From assembly GCA_037074705.1 (NCBI GenBank), contig CM073596.1, forward strand, positions 54,464,001 to 54,528,000: a stretch of 64,000 bases of DNA. Direction: 5' to 3'. Source of the stretch: Zhengitettix transpicula. Lineage: Eukaryota > Arthropoda > Insecta > Orthoptera > Tetrigidae. The first letter of the stretch is position 1, and each line of letters starts with the position of its first letter. Of this stretch, positions 36,561 through 48,497 are shown one piece after another. Made by a program: the position numbers and the translations under genes. The notes beneath the pieces were generated by a model. It saw only the letters and a list, made by a program, of their open reading frames with translations. It ran no database searches and was not told the DNA's origin.

Positions 36561-37900
36561 ATTTCAATTCCAGCAAAGACAGAAAGAGAGAGACTTGCGA
36601 AACTCTGTGTTCAAACGTTTGAATAGTAAGTAACTAAACCCCGCAAAAACAAAAACTGGTAAACCATCCAGGAATCAGGTTTCCAGACTCGCCAGTAACA
36701 GTTATTAATATGCAAGGCTTACAAGCCACAGTCTATTGAATATCTACGTTTATATTAACAGAACTTTTCTTTGGACGAGGGAGAAGGAATCAATGGCCTC
36801 GACCAGGAATTTGGGGTCAACAGACACTTTATACACTTACGCTTACTTATATGACACAGTAAAAAATAATAAGGATGTTGATCAATAAATTTTCCTCTGA
36901 CAACAGTCGTAAATGATACACTGATACAATTTGTCATGGCTCCTGTCGTGAAAATACCGAATCATGGAAGAAGTCTTGCGCCATAAAGTAATAAAGAAAT
37001 ATGTCTCCATCGATAAAAAAAAAAAGCTGCCCAGAAAATAACAACAAGTTGATAACCGGAAATTTATTTTGGATTCTCGAGTCGTACGACAGGTTTTCCA
37101 TCTTCTTCCTTTTTGCCACTATATTCTAGCATTCTAGATGCTAAATTAATTCTCTTACATCGATGTGTGTTACAATACCTTAATAATTATATTATATGAC
37201 TTAAATTTATATTTTCATTGTACTAATTTTTAAGAAAAATGTTTTAGAATATTTAACTGATGATGGAAAACATTTTAAGGTTTTTCAAAATTTAAATAAA
37301 TGGTTTGAAGGAAATAGCTTTGGTATTTCTTATGGGACTGTTAAAAAATATGTGACTATAATTAGGAAATGAAATATTTTAATTCATTTTCGTAGTTCCA
37401 AGATTTTTGACAAATGGAGGATGAATTAAAAATTATTATTATTGTCCTCAATTAATCGTCGTTAAATGTGGTTTTGTAATTAACTGATTGTAAATCTTAA
37501 TAAAAGTCTATTTAAATGTTGTAAATTGTAAAAGAAACTCGATCACCAGTTATTGGTATGTGTTATTTCTTTTTTGAGGGGGGTGGTTTGTTTAGTAACC
37601 CTCCTCCTTAACCTGAGACATGTATAACGTCCAATGACCGGTAGCTCCTGTAAACGAAACCAATCGCAATTACGAGCAAGCCGCCGTATTTAGCCAATCA
37701 GCGCACGTGATTACGCTGCAGAATCGTTCCGAGGAGCAGAACTAATTACGAAGCGACTAATTTTCTGGGAGAACGCGTCAATTAAGCGGCTTGTTTTTAT
37801 GACTTTATAAGAGCTCGTCCGTGTAATGTGTGTTATTATGGCTGACAAAGGCGAGAATTAATGAAGTAGCCGACACGAGTAAAAACTCGGTGACAACGCC
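36561..37900. other. Stretch without a supportable gene
   Basis: AT-rich with short open frames only. No RNA gene or repeat boundary was recognised. Confidence 0.4.
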
Positions 37901-37941
37901 ACTCTCTCTCTCTCTCTCTCTCTCTCCCTCTCTCTCTCTCC
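37901..37941 (+). repeat. (CT)n microsatellite
   Basis: About 40 bp of CT dinucleotides with two interruptions. Confidence 0.9.
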
Positions 37942-39580
37942 AGTACTGTACGAGGCTAAGTAACAAAATAAAAACACTGGATACTTGCACGTATCAACGA
38001 CTGTAACATCCACAGAGAGTATCGGATTCACATATCAGGGAGACTTTCCCACTGTAAAAGTAACTTTGAGAGGGACGAGTGATCCACACAAGGACCAGTT
38101 CATTTAAATGCTTTGTACAATCTCCATTGCAGTTAAATACACACTAAAACTTTAAATAAATCATAAAATGGTAACAGAAAAATAATTCATAATTGTTTAA
38201 TGTGTCACTAAAATTTTCCCCAGGTGGCTCCCGGACCACAGGTCACTGGTGAATATTGTAATATTCCCATTGGTCGTAATAAACTGAAACGGAAGAAAAA
38301 CACTTTAAAAAATTGCGGTAAAAACACACACAGTGGTAAATTCTGTGTGAATGTTGACATGTAACTTTTACATCAGCTCTTAAAAATGCAAGAGTGAAAT
38401 TCCAAGCAGTGTTCAATGGAAGCTCTGACAGCCACGAAGCTCAGAAGGTAGATCCAGTTCCTGCAACGGATAATAGAGATAAAGAACGAATCGAGTTTTG
38501 GGAAAGCCGAGGAACCTGTCATCCAGTTAGTCAGCTCTTCCTTGTTTTTGCGTGTTATTCGCCTTCTGTAGCAGCTGGCCAGCAGACGACGCAAATGCGT
38601 TTCCTCTGCGTCCATTACACAAGTCTCTATCCCAAGCAAAAAATCAGCCCCGATGTCGAGTTGTTATAACGAAACCAAGTAATAGAAACGACATGCAGGT
38701 TTTTCTGAATAAATAAAAATCCGTGGTTGGTGTGGCAGAAACGATAATATAAAATCAAAGGAGCACAAAAACCGTTCTCAAACTGGACTTGGAAGATCAA
38801 TTGGGCATTTCATTTTTCAGTGATAAGAAATTATAACTTTTCTTGTATGAAAAACTCCAAGAAAGTGTAATAAAAAAATTATCAACAAAATTGAATGCGT
38901 TTTTCCTGGTCATGGTGAAGGAGCAGTAGACCATTAGGTTTGGAATGACGAGAGTGGAACAGCACAAGCGATGAATGAGATTATAGGAGAAATTAGAAAG
39001 TAAAGTAATTTCGTTAGGTTTGTTTTTTTATTTGATTTATTATATTCCATTAGTCGTCGTATGAGGAAATAGGATACGTCATCACATAAAATTACTACAA
39101 ATATAAATAATTAGAAGTTAACATAAAATTACTAAAACTCTGGAACACAAATAAGTAAAAGAACTATATAGTAATAATAACAAAAATAATAATTCTTTAA
39201 CTATATACTAAGGGTGTAATGTAATATTTATGGCAGTAAAAAAAAATTCAATACGTACTAGTAAAAAATTAATGATTCAAATTCAGGAATGGAGAAACGT
39301 ATTTCGGAAATTTTTTATTCGTAAATACTTGGATTAAGCGCTAGAATAATTCACGAACAGGAATTTTTGGAGGTAGGTTTCTTATACAGAGAAATAAATT
39401 TAGAGTAAATTTAAGCAGAATTAGGGAATTAAATCGGTAGTTAAAACCAGTAAAATGGAAGGTTGACGAATATAAATAAATATGAATTTAATTAAATGTA
39501 GCTGTCGCTCAAATTGGAAAAAATTGTTATAATACTTAAAGTTACAGCAGAAAAGGCTAAATTAAAATTTAAGGACGATT
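37942..39580. other. Stretch without a supportable gene
   Basis: A moderate-GC patch at about 38390-38670 is open on both strands (88-91 codons) with no recognisable product. The rest is AT-rich. Confidence 0.35.
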
Positions 39581-39986
39581 GCCTGTTTTGAGAGGTGTAT
39601 GTTCCGGGGTCGCACACCTTGGGCATACGGTGAGAGTTGTTCGCTATTCCCATTGGAATAGTCGGCCAGCTGCCTCCTAAACTGGTCGAGGTACGGAGAA
39701 GGGAATGCTGCGTCCCCACAGCAAACTCATCTCCCGCTATCGGAAGGGCGTGGGACAAGTACCCAATGCCCGACCTACCTGATGCAGGTTTTTCTTGGGG
39801 TTTCCCGGATTTTCTTTAGGCGAATGCCGGGTAGGATCCTTAAAATATAGCCCGGGGGCCCTAGTTAACCCTTGGCTACCTTCCTCTACCCTTCCGCATC
39901 CCCCCTTTCAAATCCCTTCCTATGCTATTAAAGGGGAGTTGCCCTATGTGGATTACCCTCATGTAGCCTGTTGCCCTAAAAAAAAA
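39581..39986 (+). repeat. GC-rich SINE-like element, copy B
   Basis: It starts at GCCTGTTTTGAGAGGTGTAT and runs through all family blocks to TAGCCTGTTGCCCT plus nine A. About 70 bp of the longest 5' end are missing. The open frames across it on both strands are by-products of GC-rich repeat sequence. Confidence 0.8.
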
Positions 39987-41489
39987 TATTTATAGTACAC
40001 TTTCTAGTAATGTAGATATAATATATGTTTGAACATCCGGACCGCACATTAACAACCCAAATTTCACTTTTATTAGAAAAAAAAAGTTATAATCACCTGA
40101 ACTGATTGATTTAAACATTTTAGGTTGTTTTTCTATGAAATTTTAAAAAAAAGTATATTCAATATGCATTTATTTGTTTTTATTGTCCTGGAATTCAAGT
40201 CAAGTTACTCATAAATTTGATGGTCACACCTGAAAAAGGAATGATGCGAAGTAATTTAAGGACAACTGACAAAATTACGGAAAATATTTCTCATTCTGAA
40301 GTGTTTTTTTTTTAAAAAAAATAGTTTAAGTAACAATATTGTGCCACATTTTCTTCCTTCGCCTCGAAATCGTCTTGTCCTTCTCCAGCCCAGAACCTAG
40401 ACAATGGCAACCTGTCTCTCGCTGTCCGTATCTCTGGCCATGGCTGTTGTGTTAGGATCATTAACCTCGCTTATGTTTCCAGTTTGCGTGTACTCCATCC
40501 AGATGGACGGTTCCCTGACCGCAAAGGAGTGCGATAAATTAGCGGCTCGGCCATTGTGGACTATAAAATTAATGCGCTCCCCCTGCCATCGTAAATGAAA
40601 TTCGCTCGATACATTAAGAAGAACCTTTTTACCTTTCCTCTTAATGTACTACTTAGCCAAGCGCATTCCGCCTCCCTCTCCTGTTTCTTCCCCCTTTTTC
40701 TTTTTCCAGATCCGGACCTAACGGAACTTTAAAAACAAAAGTCAGACCGGTGCCCATGGAAACGATAAGCTTATTAAATTACTCTCGTAACAGTTCTACG
40801 TCCAGCTACGTTGCATTAACCAGCATTGGGACAAGTTGCCAAAATAAGGCGACCTTTTCGAATGTTTTCTCTTCCTTTACAGCAGAAGTTGAAGCATTAA
40901 TTAAGAATCTTCCATATAGTTTCGAATTATGTTTTTTGTTATGACGTAGAATTGTGCGTGTGTAGACGGTTATGAATCAAACTAGATCTCTGAGAACGTC
41001 AAAGTTTAAATACCAAGAGCTTCACATCTCAAAACCAATTACCAGATTCATTTTTAATAAAACTTAAATATTTTCAGCAAGATAATTACCAAAAAAATCC
41101 ATACATAATGCAATATATTTTAAGTTCAGAAAATATCGAGAGAAAATTAAGAAGGCAAAGTTGCGATTGTTATTAAAATTAAAAATTAAACTTAACAATA
41201 TCTGACATTTTATAATTAATATGTTGATTTTTGGCCAATTAAGTCAGAAAAAAATATTATGCTAAAATGAGTTGACTTATGAACCACACAACGTTTTATA
41301 TAGACATTAGGACTCTCTTAAATATTATAAATTATTTTCTAATATATAATAAAGAATTAAGTTATTTTCACGACTTCAATATTTATGGTTAATCAACTAT
41401 AAACAGTATTGCAGTTTACAAAATTACATTAATGTCTGTAAACAAACAATTAAATAATTACAAAATCAAAATGCAAATGATTAAAAACA
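39987..41489. other. Stretch without a supportable gene
   Basis: A moderate-GC segment at about 40330-40760 has a 64-codon ATG frame (40404-40598). Its N-terminus is hydrophobic and signal-like (CLSLSVSLAMAVVLGSL). No domain, splice context or homologue is recognisable, so I do not call it a gene. The rest is AT-rich. Confidence 0.3.
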
Positions 41490-41529
41490 CTACGTTACGT
41501 TTCGGCATTTTTCGTTGTTATCTTCAGAG
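41490..41529 (-). ncRNA. Hammerhead-core-like motif
   Basis: The minus strand has an exact CUGAAGA (41521-41527) and an exact GAAACGUAACGUAG (GAAA 41500-41503). The segment between them (UAACAACGAAAAAUGCC) no longer forms a good stem II. Both catalytic core elements are intact. Confidence 0.45.
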
Positions 41530-42580
41530 GTGTATTATAAATAAAAAATAGTAACAACGGTTAGAGATCAATTAGGAGTAAAAAAAAATTAACAAAATAT
41601 TTTTTTCAAAAACAGATCATCTGCTTTAAGTCTAATAATGGAATGAAACTTAATTATCGTATTATACTGATAATAGAGATTATTTTATCCTTATTCGTTA
41701 CAATTTTTTTACTTAAATAATTAAATAGATTTTTTAACAGTACTCTTCTGTAGAATCATATATGAATAAATAGTAATTTTGGAACATTTCCTGAGTAAAT
41801 GTTTCCTACTGGATCGTGTGTAAGGTCAAGGATGAATCCCGGAATAGAAGGATACAGTTTCTACAACATGAACAGTTGTCCTAGTCCTTTTTTTTATTTA
41901 AAGCTCCCTACTCCTGTTTTAGATTCCTTGTACGGTAACTTAATACCGCTGATATGTTGATGAGGTAGACTTGCTCCAAATACAGAGAGCGTCTTCGTCT
42001 AAAGTCGTAATTAATCATCCCTAACTAAGAAGGTTCCTGTTAAAGCTCGACTGTGCGATTTATTTAAAGACACTTCCGCCAAAAGGGATCAGTTACGTGA
42101 TTATGAACACGTGTCGGTTTCCCTACGCTCTACAGTGATACAGAAAAAAGATAATTTTTTCTTCCCCCTTCGGTAAGAATAAAAAACAATTCGAATATAC
42201 ATGAAGGAATAGAAGGAGAATGGTGACGCCATCCCTTGCTCATAAAAGTGTTTAACTGCTTCAGTAATATTTCTTCGCATCTCGTCGTTTGCGAACCGAG
42301 TGCATTTTATTCTCCCAGTGCCTCAGGTTGATTTTCTATCTGGTTCCGTCCTGTTCCCTCTTGTCCTTCAGTAATTCTGTTTAACGTTTCGTTGATGATG
42401 GAACTTATCGTAATGAAGATGACAGTCAGAGCCATGTTCAAGTAAAACCCGAGATAATTTCATGAAACGTTCAAGAAACGTGTTTCAATGAAAATTACAA
42501 TTGCACTTATTAATATAGTAGTTTCTATGGGTTTGCTAATTATCTGGAGTAATGCGAAGTAGAAGTATTTAAATAAAGAC

Positions 42581-42613
42581 AATATATATATATATATATA
42601 AATATATATATAT
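42581..42613 (+). repeat. (TA)n microsatellite
   Basis: TA repeats with one interruption (AAA). Confidence 0.85.
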
Positions 42614-42642
42614 TAGCTGAGTTCTTCGCGTTGCCCGGGTAT
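42612..42642 (+). repeat. Dispersed GC-rich hairpin motif, copy 2
   Basis: TATTAGCTGAGTTCTTCGCG is followed by TTGCCCGGGT. It matches the motif at 31372-31405 and sits directly after a (TA)n tract. Confidence 0.45.
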
Positions 42643-42772
42643 TTATTTAAATTAGCCCACAGAAATAATTGTTTAAACACTAACCTCTTGGTCCAGCACC
42701 AATAGCGTCACTGTTCGAAACATTTACCCACTTAAAATCCCCTCTCCGAATTTTTTTACATGAAGGTGAATC

Positions 42773-43004
42773 ACGTTCCCATTGGAACAGTCGGCCAACT
42801 GCCTCCTAAACTGGTCAAGGCAAATCAACTCCCCTTTAATAGCATAGGGAGGGATTTGACAGATAGCCAAGGTTTAACTAGGGCCACGGGGCTGTAGTTT
42901 AAGGATCCTACCCGGCAAATGGCCTAAAAGTGATATAGGAAACACCCTAGAAAACCTGCATCAGGCAGGTCGGGCATTGGTTACTTGTCCCACGGCATTC
43001 CGAT
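42773..43004. repeat. GC-rich SINE-like element, scrambled copy C
   Basis: Plus-strand segment 42773-42822 carries the middle of the element (CCATTGGAACAGTCGGCCAA to CTGGTCAAGG). It is joined directly to a minus-strand segment, 42827-43004, that begins in the 3' region (AACTCCCCTTTAATAGC) and runs back to the GTCCCACGGCATTCCG block. The two parts are in opposite orientation, as in twin-priming-like or post-insertion inversion. A further internal deletion removes the AGGGGGGATGCGG block. Confidence 0.7.
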
Positions 43005-43328
43005 CGAACCCCTCGCCGTATAGTCAAATAAACCTGGAAGATGACTGCCGGTAATTTAACAACTCGGGAATTCTCCTACATAAAATAAGAGTGCTTAAAA
43101 AATCATGCCGATATTAAGTGAAAAATACTTCATAATATAATTACGAACTCCTGGTGCCTTAATAGGGTCAAAACGACTTCGGGTAATTTTATGTCAGCCA
43201 CGTCCACCTCCACGACGAGGAACATAAAATTGTATTAACCAGCATGGTTAATGCGACACCTAAAACTACGGAATCGTCACCAATCTCGGCCATTTTTGGA
43301 TTATGTTTTATGTAAACTCCTTCACCAC

Positions 43329-43764
43329 TCACCTCGACATTCGACAGTATGCAACCAATATTTTTAAATAATTAAAAAGAAATCTTTTTTCTATAAAAAC
43401 TCTGCAAATGAAGGAACATGGAACGTTTCTCGTTTGTCGCACATAACGTACTTCGGAGGTGTATTTTTTTCGGCGTACTGTAAGGGGAGAGTGTACGTGT
43501 ACGAGTATAGCCGCGGCACGTCGCCTAGTGTTGGTTCTTGGGGCTTTTTGCGAGGACGAGATTCCTGGCTCGCGATCTTTCGTCACACGGAGTGGCATGT
43601 CGGCATGCCATCCTGTCCTCTCCTCTCCTCTCCTGCAGTCACTCCTAACTAACCTGCGCCTGACAATCACACACGTCACACGCACACACATCGAAACCTT
43701 TGTCTGTCACCAGCTTTGTCACTTGAAAAGAACAAATATTGCAGAGGAAATCCGAAGGTGGTAA
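43329..43764. other. GC-richer segment open on both strands; product unknown
   Basis: Minus-strand frame 43329-43691 (120 codons, Arg-rich) and plus-strand frames overlap here. Neither shows a known domain. The segment includes a (TCCTC)n run at 43616-43634. It may be an unrecognised repeat or a conserved exon or UTR. No function is proposed. Confidence 0.2.
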
Positions 43765-43774
43765 GGAACCTGTT

Positions 43775-43885
43775 GCAGTTTTTCTATGGTTTTCCCTGCA
43801 ATCACATTAGGGCGAATTTCCTGGTAGGATCCTTAAAACTACAGCCCCGGGGCCATGGTTAAAACTTGCATACCGTCTTCTATTA
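43775..43885 (+). repeat. GC-rich SINE-like fragment D1
   Basis: The central part only: TTTTTCTATGGTTTTCCCTG to GGTAGGATCC and CCCCGGGGCC. It abuts copy D2 head-to-tail in the same orientation, so D2 may have inserted into, or recombined with, an older copy. Confidence 0.6.
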
Positions 43886-43886
43886 G

Positions 43887-44189
43887 AAGGCACGGAGAAG
43901 GGAATGCTGCGTCCCCACAGCAAACTCCTCTCCCGCTAACAGAAGAGCGTGGGACAAGTACCCAATGCCCGACCTACCTGATGCAGGTTTTTCTAGGGTT
44001 TGTCCTGCATTTCTTTAGGCGAATGCCGGGTAGGATCCTTAAAATATAGCCCGGGGGCCCTAGTTAACTCTTGGTTACCTTCCTCTACCCTTCCACATCC
44101 CCCCTTTCAAATTCCTTTCCTATGCTATAAGAGGGGAGTTGCCACTAAGTGGATTACACTATACATAGCCTGTCTACACCCAAAATAAA
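43887..44189 (+). repeat. GC-rich SINE-like element, copy D2 (variant 3' end)
   Basis: It begins at GGCACGGAGAAGGGAATGCT and ends ATAAGAGGGGAGTTGCCACT, then GCCTGTCTACACCC plus an A-rich tail. Instead of GTTGCCCTAAAA it ends in GTCTACACC, a variant also seen in the minus-strand copy at 62522-62836. This marks a subfamily. Confidence 0.7.
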
Positions 44190-44332
44190 AGTATATTTCA
44201 ATTCAAACTTAAAAGCCCAAATATAATATGGATGAGACATTTATTAATCACCTCTTTTGACTTTCAGCGACATCTAACTGATTAATCGGCTTAGCGTTCC
44301 GGAGGAGGGAAAATTACGATTGCATATTTTTC
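44190..44332 (+). repeat. 145-bp repeat, left arm of a distant inverted pair
   Basis: Closely matches the reverse complement of 47455-47598. Shared blocks include CAAACTTAAAAGCCC, AATCACCTCTTTTGACT, TTAATCGGCTTAGCG and TCCGGAGGAGGGAAAATTAC. It immediately follows the tail of copy D2. It encodes nothing. Confidence 0.8.
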
Positions 44333-45555
44333 GTCAAACAATAAAGAGCTTCCATTGTAAATCACAATATTTGCAAAAAATTAGTGTTGACACAGGTTTT
44401 AAAAGTTCTGCCGACACCTGAGCACGTGGACACATGATCAATGTTCATCCTACCGTTTGAACGTCTTCCTTGAGGATTTTTATTATTTATATACATTAAT
44501 AAATACAAGTATTGCGATTAAGGTATCATGGAATATTTATTATCATCTCATGAGCATCTCTGATCCAGTTCTGAACCAATCTCCTTGTAAATTTCACGAT
44601 GTACCAGTGAAAGACCATGGTGAGAATCTTCACGCGTTTTCTTGACGAAATAATGACATTTTTTGAAGGGTTCTGATCGCTATTGAATTGAAAGCAAAAT
44701 ATCTCCTTTTAATTGATCTGTCATGTTAAACATGGTGACCATGACAAGGTTATTGTCTGGTCCTCGAACGAGAAAGGCCAATTCCGAGACGGATAGTCTC
44801 AGTGTATTAAAAACTTATACCATGGAGTACTCGTGTTACCATTACAGATTTTAGCGTTGCTAACTGAATAATTTGTTCATTTTTGATATATTTATTCGAA
44901 ATGATTTTCCGACCAAAAGAAAGCTTGATGTATCCTAAATTTCATTCGTTTACCACGTCTGTTTGGTTGATTCTGCAGCAAACTATGGAACTGCGAAGGG
45001 AAACTGTGAGAGCGAGATATTGTGTGACTGTTCGCTTTTGGACGTTGATGATGGGTTTCGTAACGGTTTCGTCCTAAGTGCAAATGCGTTCCTTCACTTG
45101 AAGTTGGTATTTCCCATGAAGGAGAGGCATCCGGATCTAGACCAAACGAGAGGCTTTTTGTTCTGGTCGGTGGTGGTGCTTAATTATCGTTTCTTAAACC
45201 TTACAAGGGGCTTTCAAAACATATTCCCGGAACTTTGAGCGTTCTACTTCGCTCGCTATGCCGGCCGGCATATTTACAACCAGAGTTCCATCTCAGGGCA
45301 GTTTACTTAGTCATTTACCTTTTAATTGCAAAAGAGCAGCTGCTTGATGAAACATCTACATGTTCCTGGAATTAACAGGTCATTCGCCTTTAGTGTGCCT
45401 GTGATCTAACAATCAACCACCGAGGTTTGAGGCTCACGAGTTCCTTTGAGCTTTGTCACTCTCGTGTCTTAGGCATTGACGTACTTTACAGAGACTGGAA
45501 TGTCGAATAAATTAGAACTGGATAGCAAAATAGCAATTCTGTTTTCATGATAACA

Positions 45556-45572
45556 CCCCCCCCCCTCCCCCC
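45556..45572 (+). repeat. Poly-C run
   Basis: Seventeen bases of C with a single T. Length is subject to sequencing error. Confidence 0.8.
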
Positions 45573-45956
45573 ACTTTAAGGAATACAGTCTTGATCTTCT
45601 CACTTCAGCCTTGATCTCTCCTGTTTTAGGTTTAAAATCTGCCTCCTTGCAACGTCCAATAGTCTTTTGGTAATGCGAGTGTCAGTTCCAACTTTCTCTC
45701 GTATTATTTTAATAATACAGTCAAGACCGTTCTTATACAGAATAACTCAAAAAATTCTTTATTTGCCAATATATTTTTAATATTTCCTAATTACCTGCGT
45801 AGCCTCACCAATTAATCTTCAACATTCAACTGCAGCAACATTACTTTTTAAAATTTTATACCCTTTCAAGGGTTTTTAACTACAAAGGATTATTACCTTA
45901 GTGTCCTTTATTAGGAATCTCTTCTACAATAATTAGCTGGATATTCATTTGCTTTG

Positions 45957-46458
45957 ACAGGGAGAACCTTGTAGAAGAGACACGAAGGGGATGCCTTTTC
46001 CTATCCGTTTTTGAACTAAGGTTCCCAAAGGTACCTCGGCCTGTTCTGAGAGGTGTATGTTCCGGGATCTCAGACCTTGGGCATACGGTAAGAGTTGTCC
46101 TCTATTTCCATTGGAATAGTCGGCCAGCTGCCTCCTAAACTGGTCGAGGCATGGAGAAGGTAATGCTGCGTCCCCACAGCAAACTCCTTTCCCGCTATCG
46201 GAAGGGCGTGGGACAAGTACCCAATGCCCGCCCTACCGGATGCAGGTTTTTCTAGGATTTTCCCTGCATTTCTTTAGGCGAATGCCGGGTAGGATCCTTA
46301 AAATATAGTCCGGGGGCCCTAGTTAACCCTTGTCTACCTTCCTCTACCTTTCCGCATCCCCCCTTTCAAATCCCTTCCTATGGTATTAAAGGAGAGTTGC
46401 CCAACGTGGATTACCCTCATGTAGCCTGTTGCCCTAAATAATAATAATAATTATTATT
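45957..46458 (+). repeat. GC-rich SINE-like element, full-length copy E with target duplication
   Basis: The insertion is bounded by identical ATTTGCTTTG sequences at 45947-45956 and 46459-46468. This gives a complete element of about 500 bp. It runs from ACAGGGAGAACCTTGTAGAA through CCGTTTTTGAACTAAGG and the family body to CCTGTTGCCCTAAA, followed by a short (ATA)n tail that may have grown from the A tail. No coding capacity. Mobilisation by a LINE is inferred from the tail and duplication. Confidence 0.85.
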
Positions 46459-46468
46459 ATTTGCTTTG

Positions 46469-47106
46469 TTAATCCTAGGTGACACAATTATTCCTTCACA
46501 TTCATCCAATTGCTGTCATCATTATTACTTTAATCGTAATTTTCTATTTAATCTTCTTCTTTCCCCCCAAGGTTTCCAATCCATTGAATGCATTGGCTTA
46601 CCAGACGTCTACTTCCATGACACTTTCCGGATTTTCGGAGTGTTACGTGGTTCTCTAAAATTAGGAGAGTATAACGTACTGACTTGGACAGTGAACTATT
46701 ATAATATGTTTTTACAAATATTTCGTCTTTTAACGAGGACGATGTTTCTGGTCACCCAAAGTAATGAGTGGTTCTGTATTGTTACTGCATCAAGTTCTTC
46801 TGCTTATACTAACTCTTAATCACATGGTAAAGCCTTCAATTAAAAATAAAATGGACAAGTTTTTTCTCTAATCGATGAGATATTTTAAAACAGGTTTTTC
46901 ATGTTTTCTTTAAGATGTTTTCCCCTTTCCGGTTACATGTTAATCCTATTTACTTATACACTTTCCTACCTTGATTTTTTTTTTCTCCCATTCGGCACAA
47001 GGTCTTTTTTTATATACCTCATTTGTGTATTTATTATATTGTATGTATTTTTCGTTTTGTTTTTATTTGTGTGTGATTTTTGTCTTTCTTGTTGATGTAT
47101 TTTCAC
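46469..47106. other. AT-rich stretch with low-complexity frames
   Basis: Frames 46466-46819 and 46901-47180 are open because of T-rich sequence, giving Phe/Leu-rich translations. No recognisable protein. Confidence 0.4.
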
Positions 47107-47450
47107 TTTTTTTTAGGGCAACAGGCTACATGAGGGTAATCCACGTTGGGAAACTACCCTTTAATAGCATAGGAAGGTAGCCAAGGGTTAACTAGGGCCC
47201 CCGGGCTATATTTTAAGGATCCTACCCGGCATTCGCCTAAAGAAATGCAGGACAAACGCTAGAAAAACCTGCATCAGGTAGGTGGGGCATTGGGTACTTG
47301 TCCCACGCCCTTCCGTTAGCGGGAGAGGAGTTTGCTGTGGGGACGCAGCATTCCGTGCCTCGACCAGTTTAGGAGGCAGCTGGCCGACTATTCCAATGGG
47401 AATAGCCGACAACTCTTACCGTATTCCAAAGGTCTGTGACTCCGGAACAT
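47107..47450 (-). repeat. GC-rich SINE-like element, copy F with a clean internal deletion
   Basis: The minus-strand copy runs from a poly-A tail (poly-T at 47107) to TTCCGGAGTCACAGACC. A block of about 36 bp containing CCCCCCTTTCAAATC is missing. The junction is a single AGGAAGG, which occurs at both ends of the block in complete copies, so the deletion occurred between short direct repeats. Confidence 0.75.
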
Positions 47451-47454
47451 AAAA

Positions 47455-47598
47455 AATATGCATTCGTAATTTTCCCTCCTCCGGAGCGCTAAGCCGATTA
47501 ATAAGTCGCTGATAGTCAAAAGAGGTGATTAATGAATGTCCCATCCATATTCAATTCGGGCTTTTAAGTTTGATTTGAAATTTACTTTGTAGATTTGC
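47455..47598 (-). repeat. 145-bp repeat, right arm of a distant inverted pair
   Basis: Partner of 44190-44332, lying 3.1 kb away in reverse orientation. Here it abuts the 5' end of copy F, whereas the other arm abuts the 3' end of D2. The shared unit is therefore separate from the SINE-like element. Confidence 0.8.
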
Positions 47599-48070
47599 GC
47601 AAAAAAAATTTAACTTACATAATCATTGAGAAAGTTCACCTGCGAGAGAATTCTCTAAAAATAGAGTATTACTACGGAGACATACTATAACTAACATTAG
47701 TTTATTTTTTACGGATTTATATTCTGATTCCTTAAACAATGTTCAGATTGAGACTAAATTTTCTTAGGTACAAGACTTATTACAAACACTGTACAAGGAA
47801 AGTTGTCCCAGTCATTTATCGTCGTATTTAGGAATGATTATTTCCTAATATTCGTTTTTTTTTGTTTGCTTCCAGAAACTATATTTTGCAAATATGATCA
47901 GTCCGCACCCCCCCCCCCCTCATCGCCGTACCGAGTCGGTTCTTTAATCCCGTCCCGAATTCCCTGACACGGTTTTTGACCAGCACAGCCTTTATGCGAA
48001 ACTTGTGGCCTAGCTCTTTCCCTTCATGCCTGGCCTGTAGCGTATTTCATCCTAGCAGCTTCCATGCTCA

Positions 48071-48359
48071 GGTCGAGGAACGGAAAAGGGGATGCTGCGT
48101 CTCCACAGAAAACTCATGTTCCGCCACTGGAAGGGCGTGGGACAAGTACCCAATACATGACCTACCTGATGCAGGTTTTCTAGGGTTTGTCCTGCATTAC
48201 TGTTAGGTGAATACCAGGTAGAAGCCCGGGGGCCCAAGTTAACCCTTGGCTACCTTCCTCTACCCTTCCGCATGGCCACTTTCAATGCAACTTCCTATGC
48301 AATTAAAAGGGCAGTTGCCACCATGTGGATTACCCTCATGCAGCCTGTTACTCTAAAAA
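48071..48359 (+). repeat. GC-rich SINE-like element, diverged copy G
   Basis: It begins GGTCGAGGAACGGAAAAGGG and ends GCAGCCTGTTACTCTAAAAA. It carries an internal deletion after the ATACCAGGTAGAAGCCCGGG block (GATCCTTAAAATAT lost). More diverged than copies B, E and I. Confidence 0.7.
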
Positions 48360-48497
48360 CAAGCAACCGACGATACAGTAATAACCAATGATTAGCCGGA
48401 CTAATCAACCTTACCCTTCAGACCACGTGGGTAAAAGGAATAATAGATAGATGGCCTTTTTCCGTAGAGGGGAGTGATATATAAAAGTTTTTATTTG

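Noticed and set aside
39492..39995. Open frames on both strands across GC-rich copy B, and similar frames in copies A, F, G, I and K
   Set aside because: They lie wholly in the SINE-like repeat, shift frame between copies and are open on either strand. They are by-products of GC-rich sequence, not genes.
40404..40598. Small secreted peptide gene
   Set aside because: It has a signal-like start but no conserved feature, cleavage context or homologue that I can name.
46901..47180. Membrane protein frames rich in Phe and Leu
   Set aside because: They come from a T-rich low-complexity run. Hydrophobicity here is a composition artefact.
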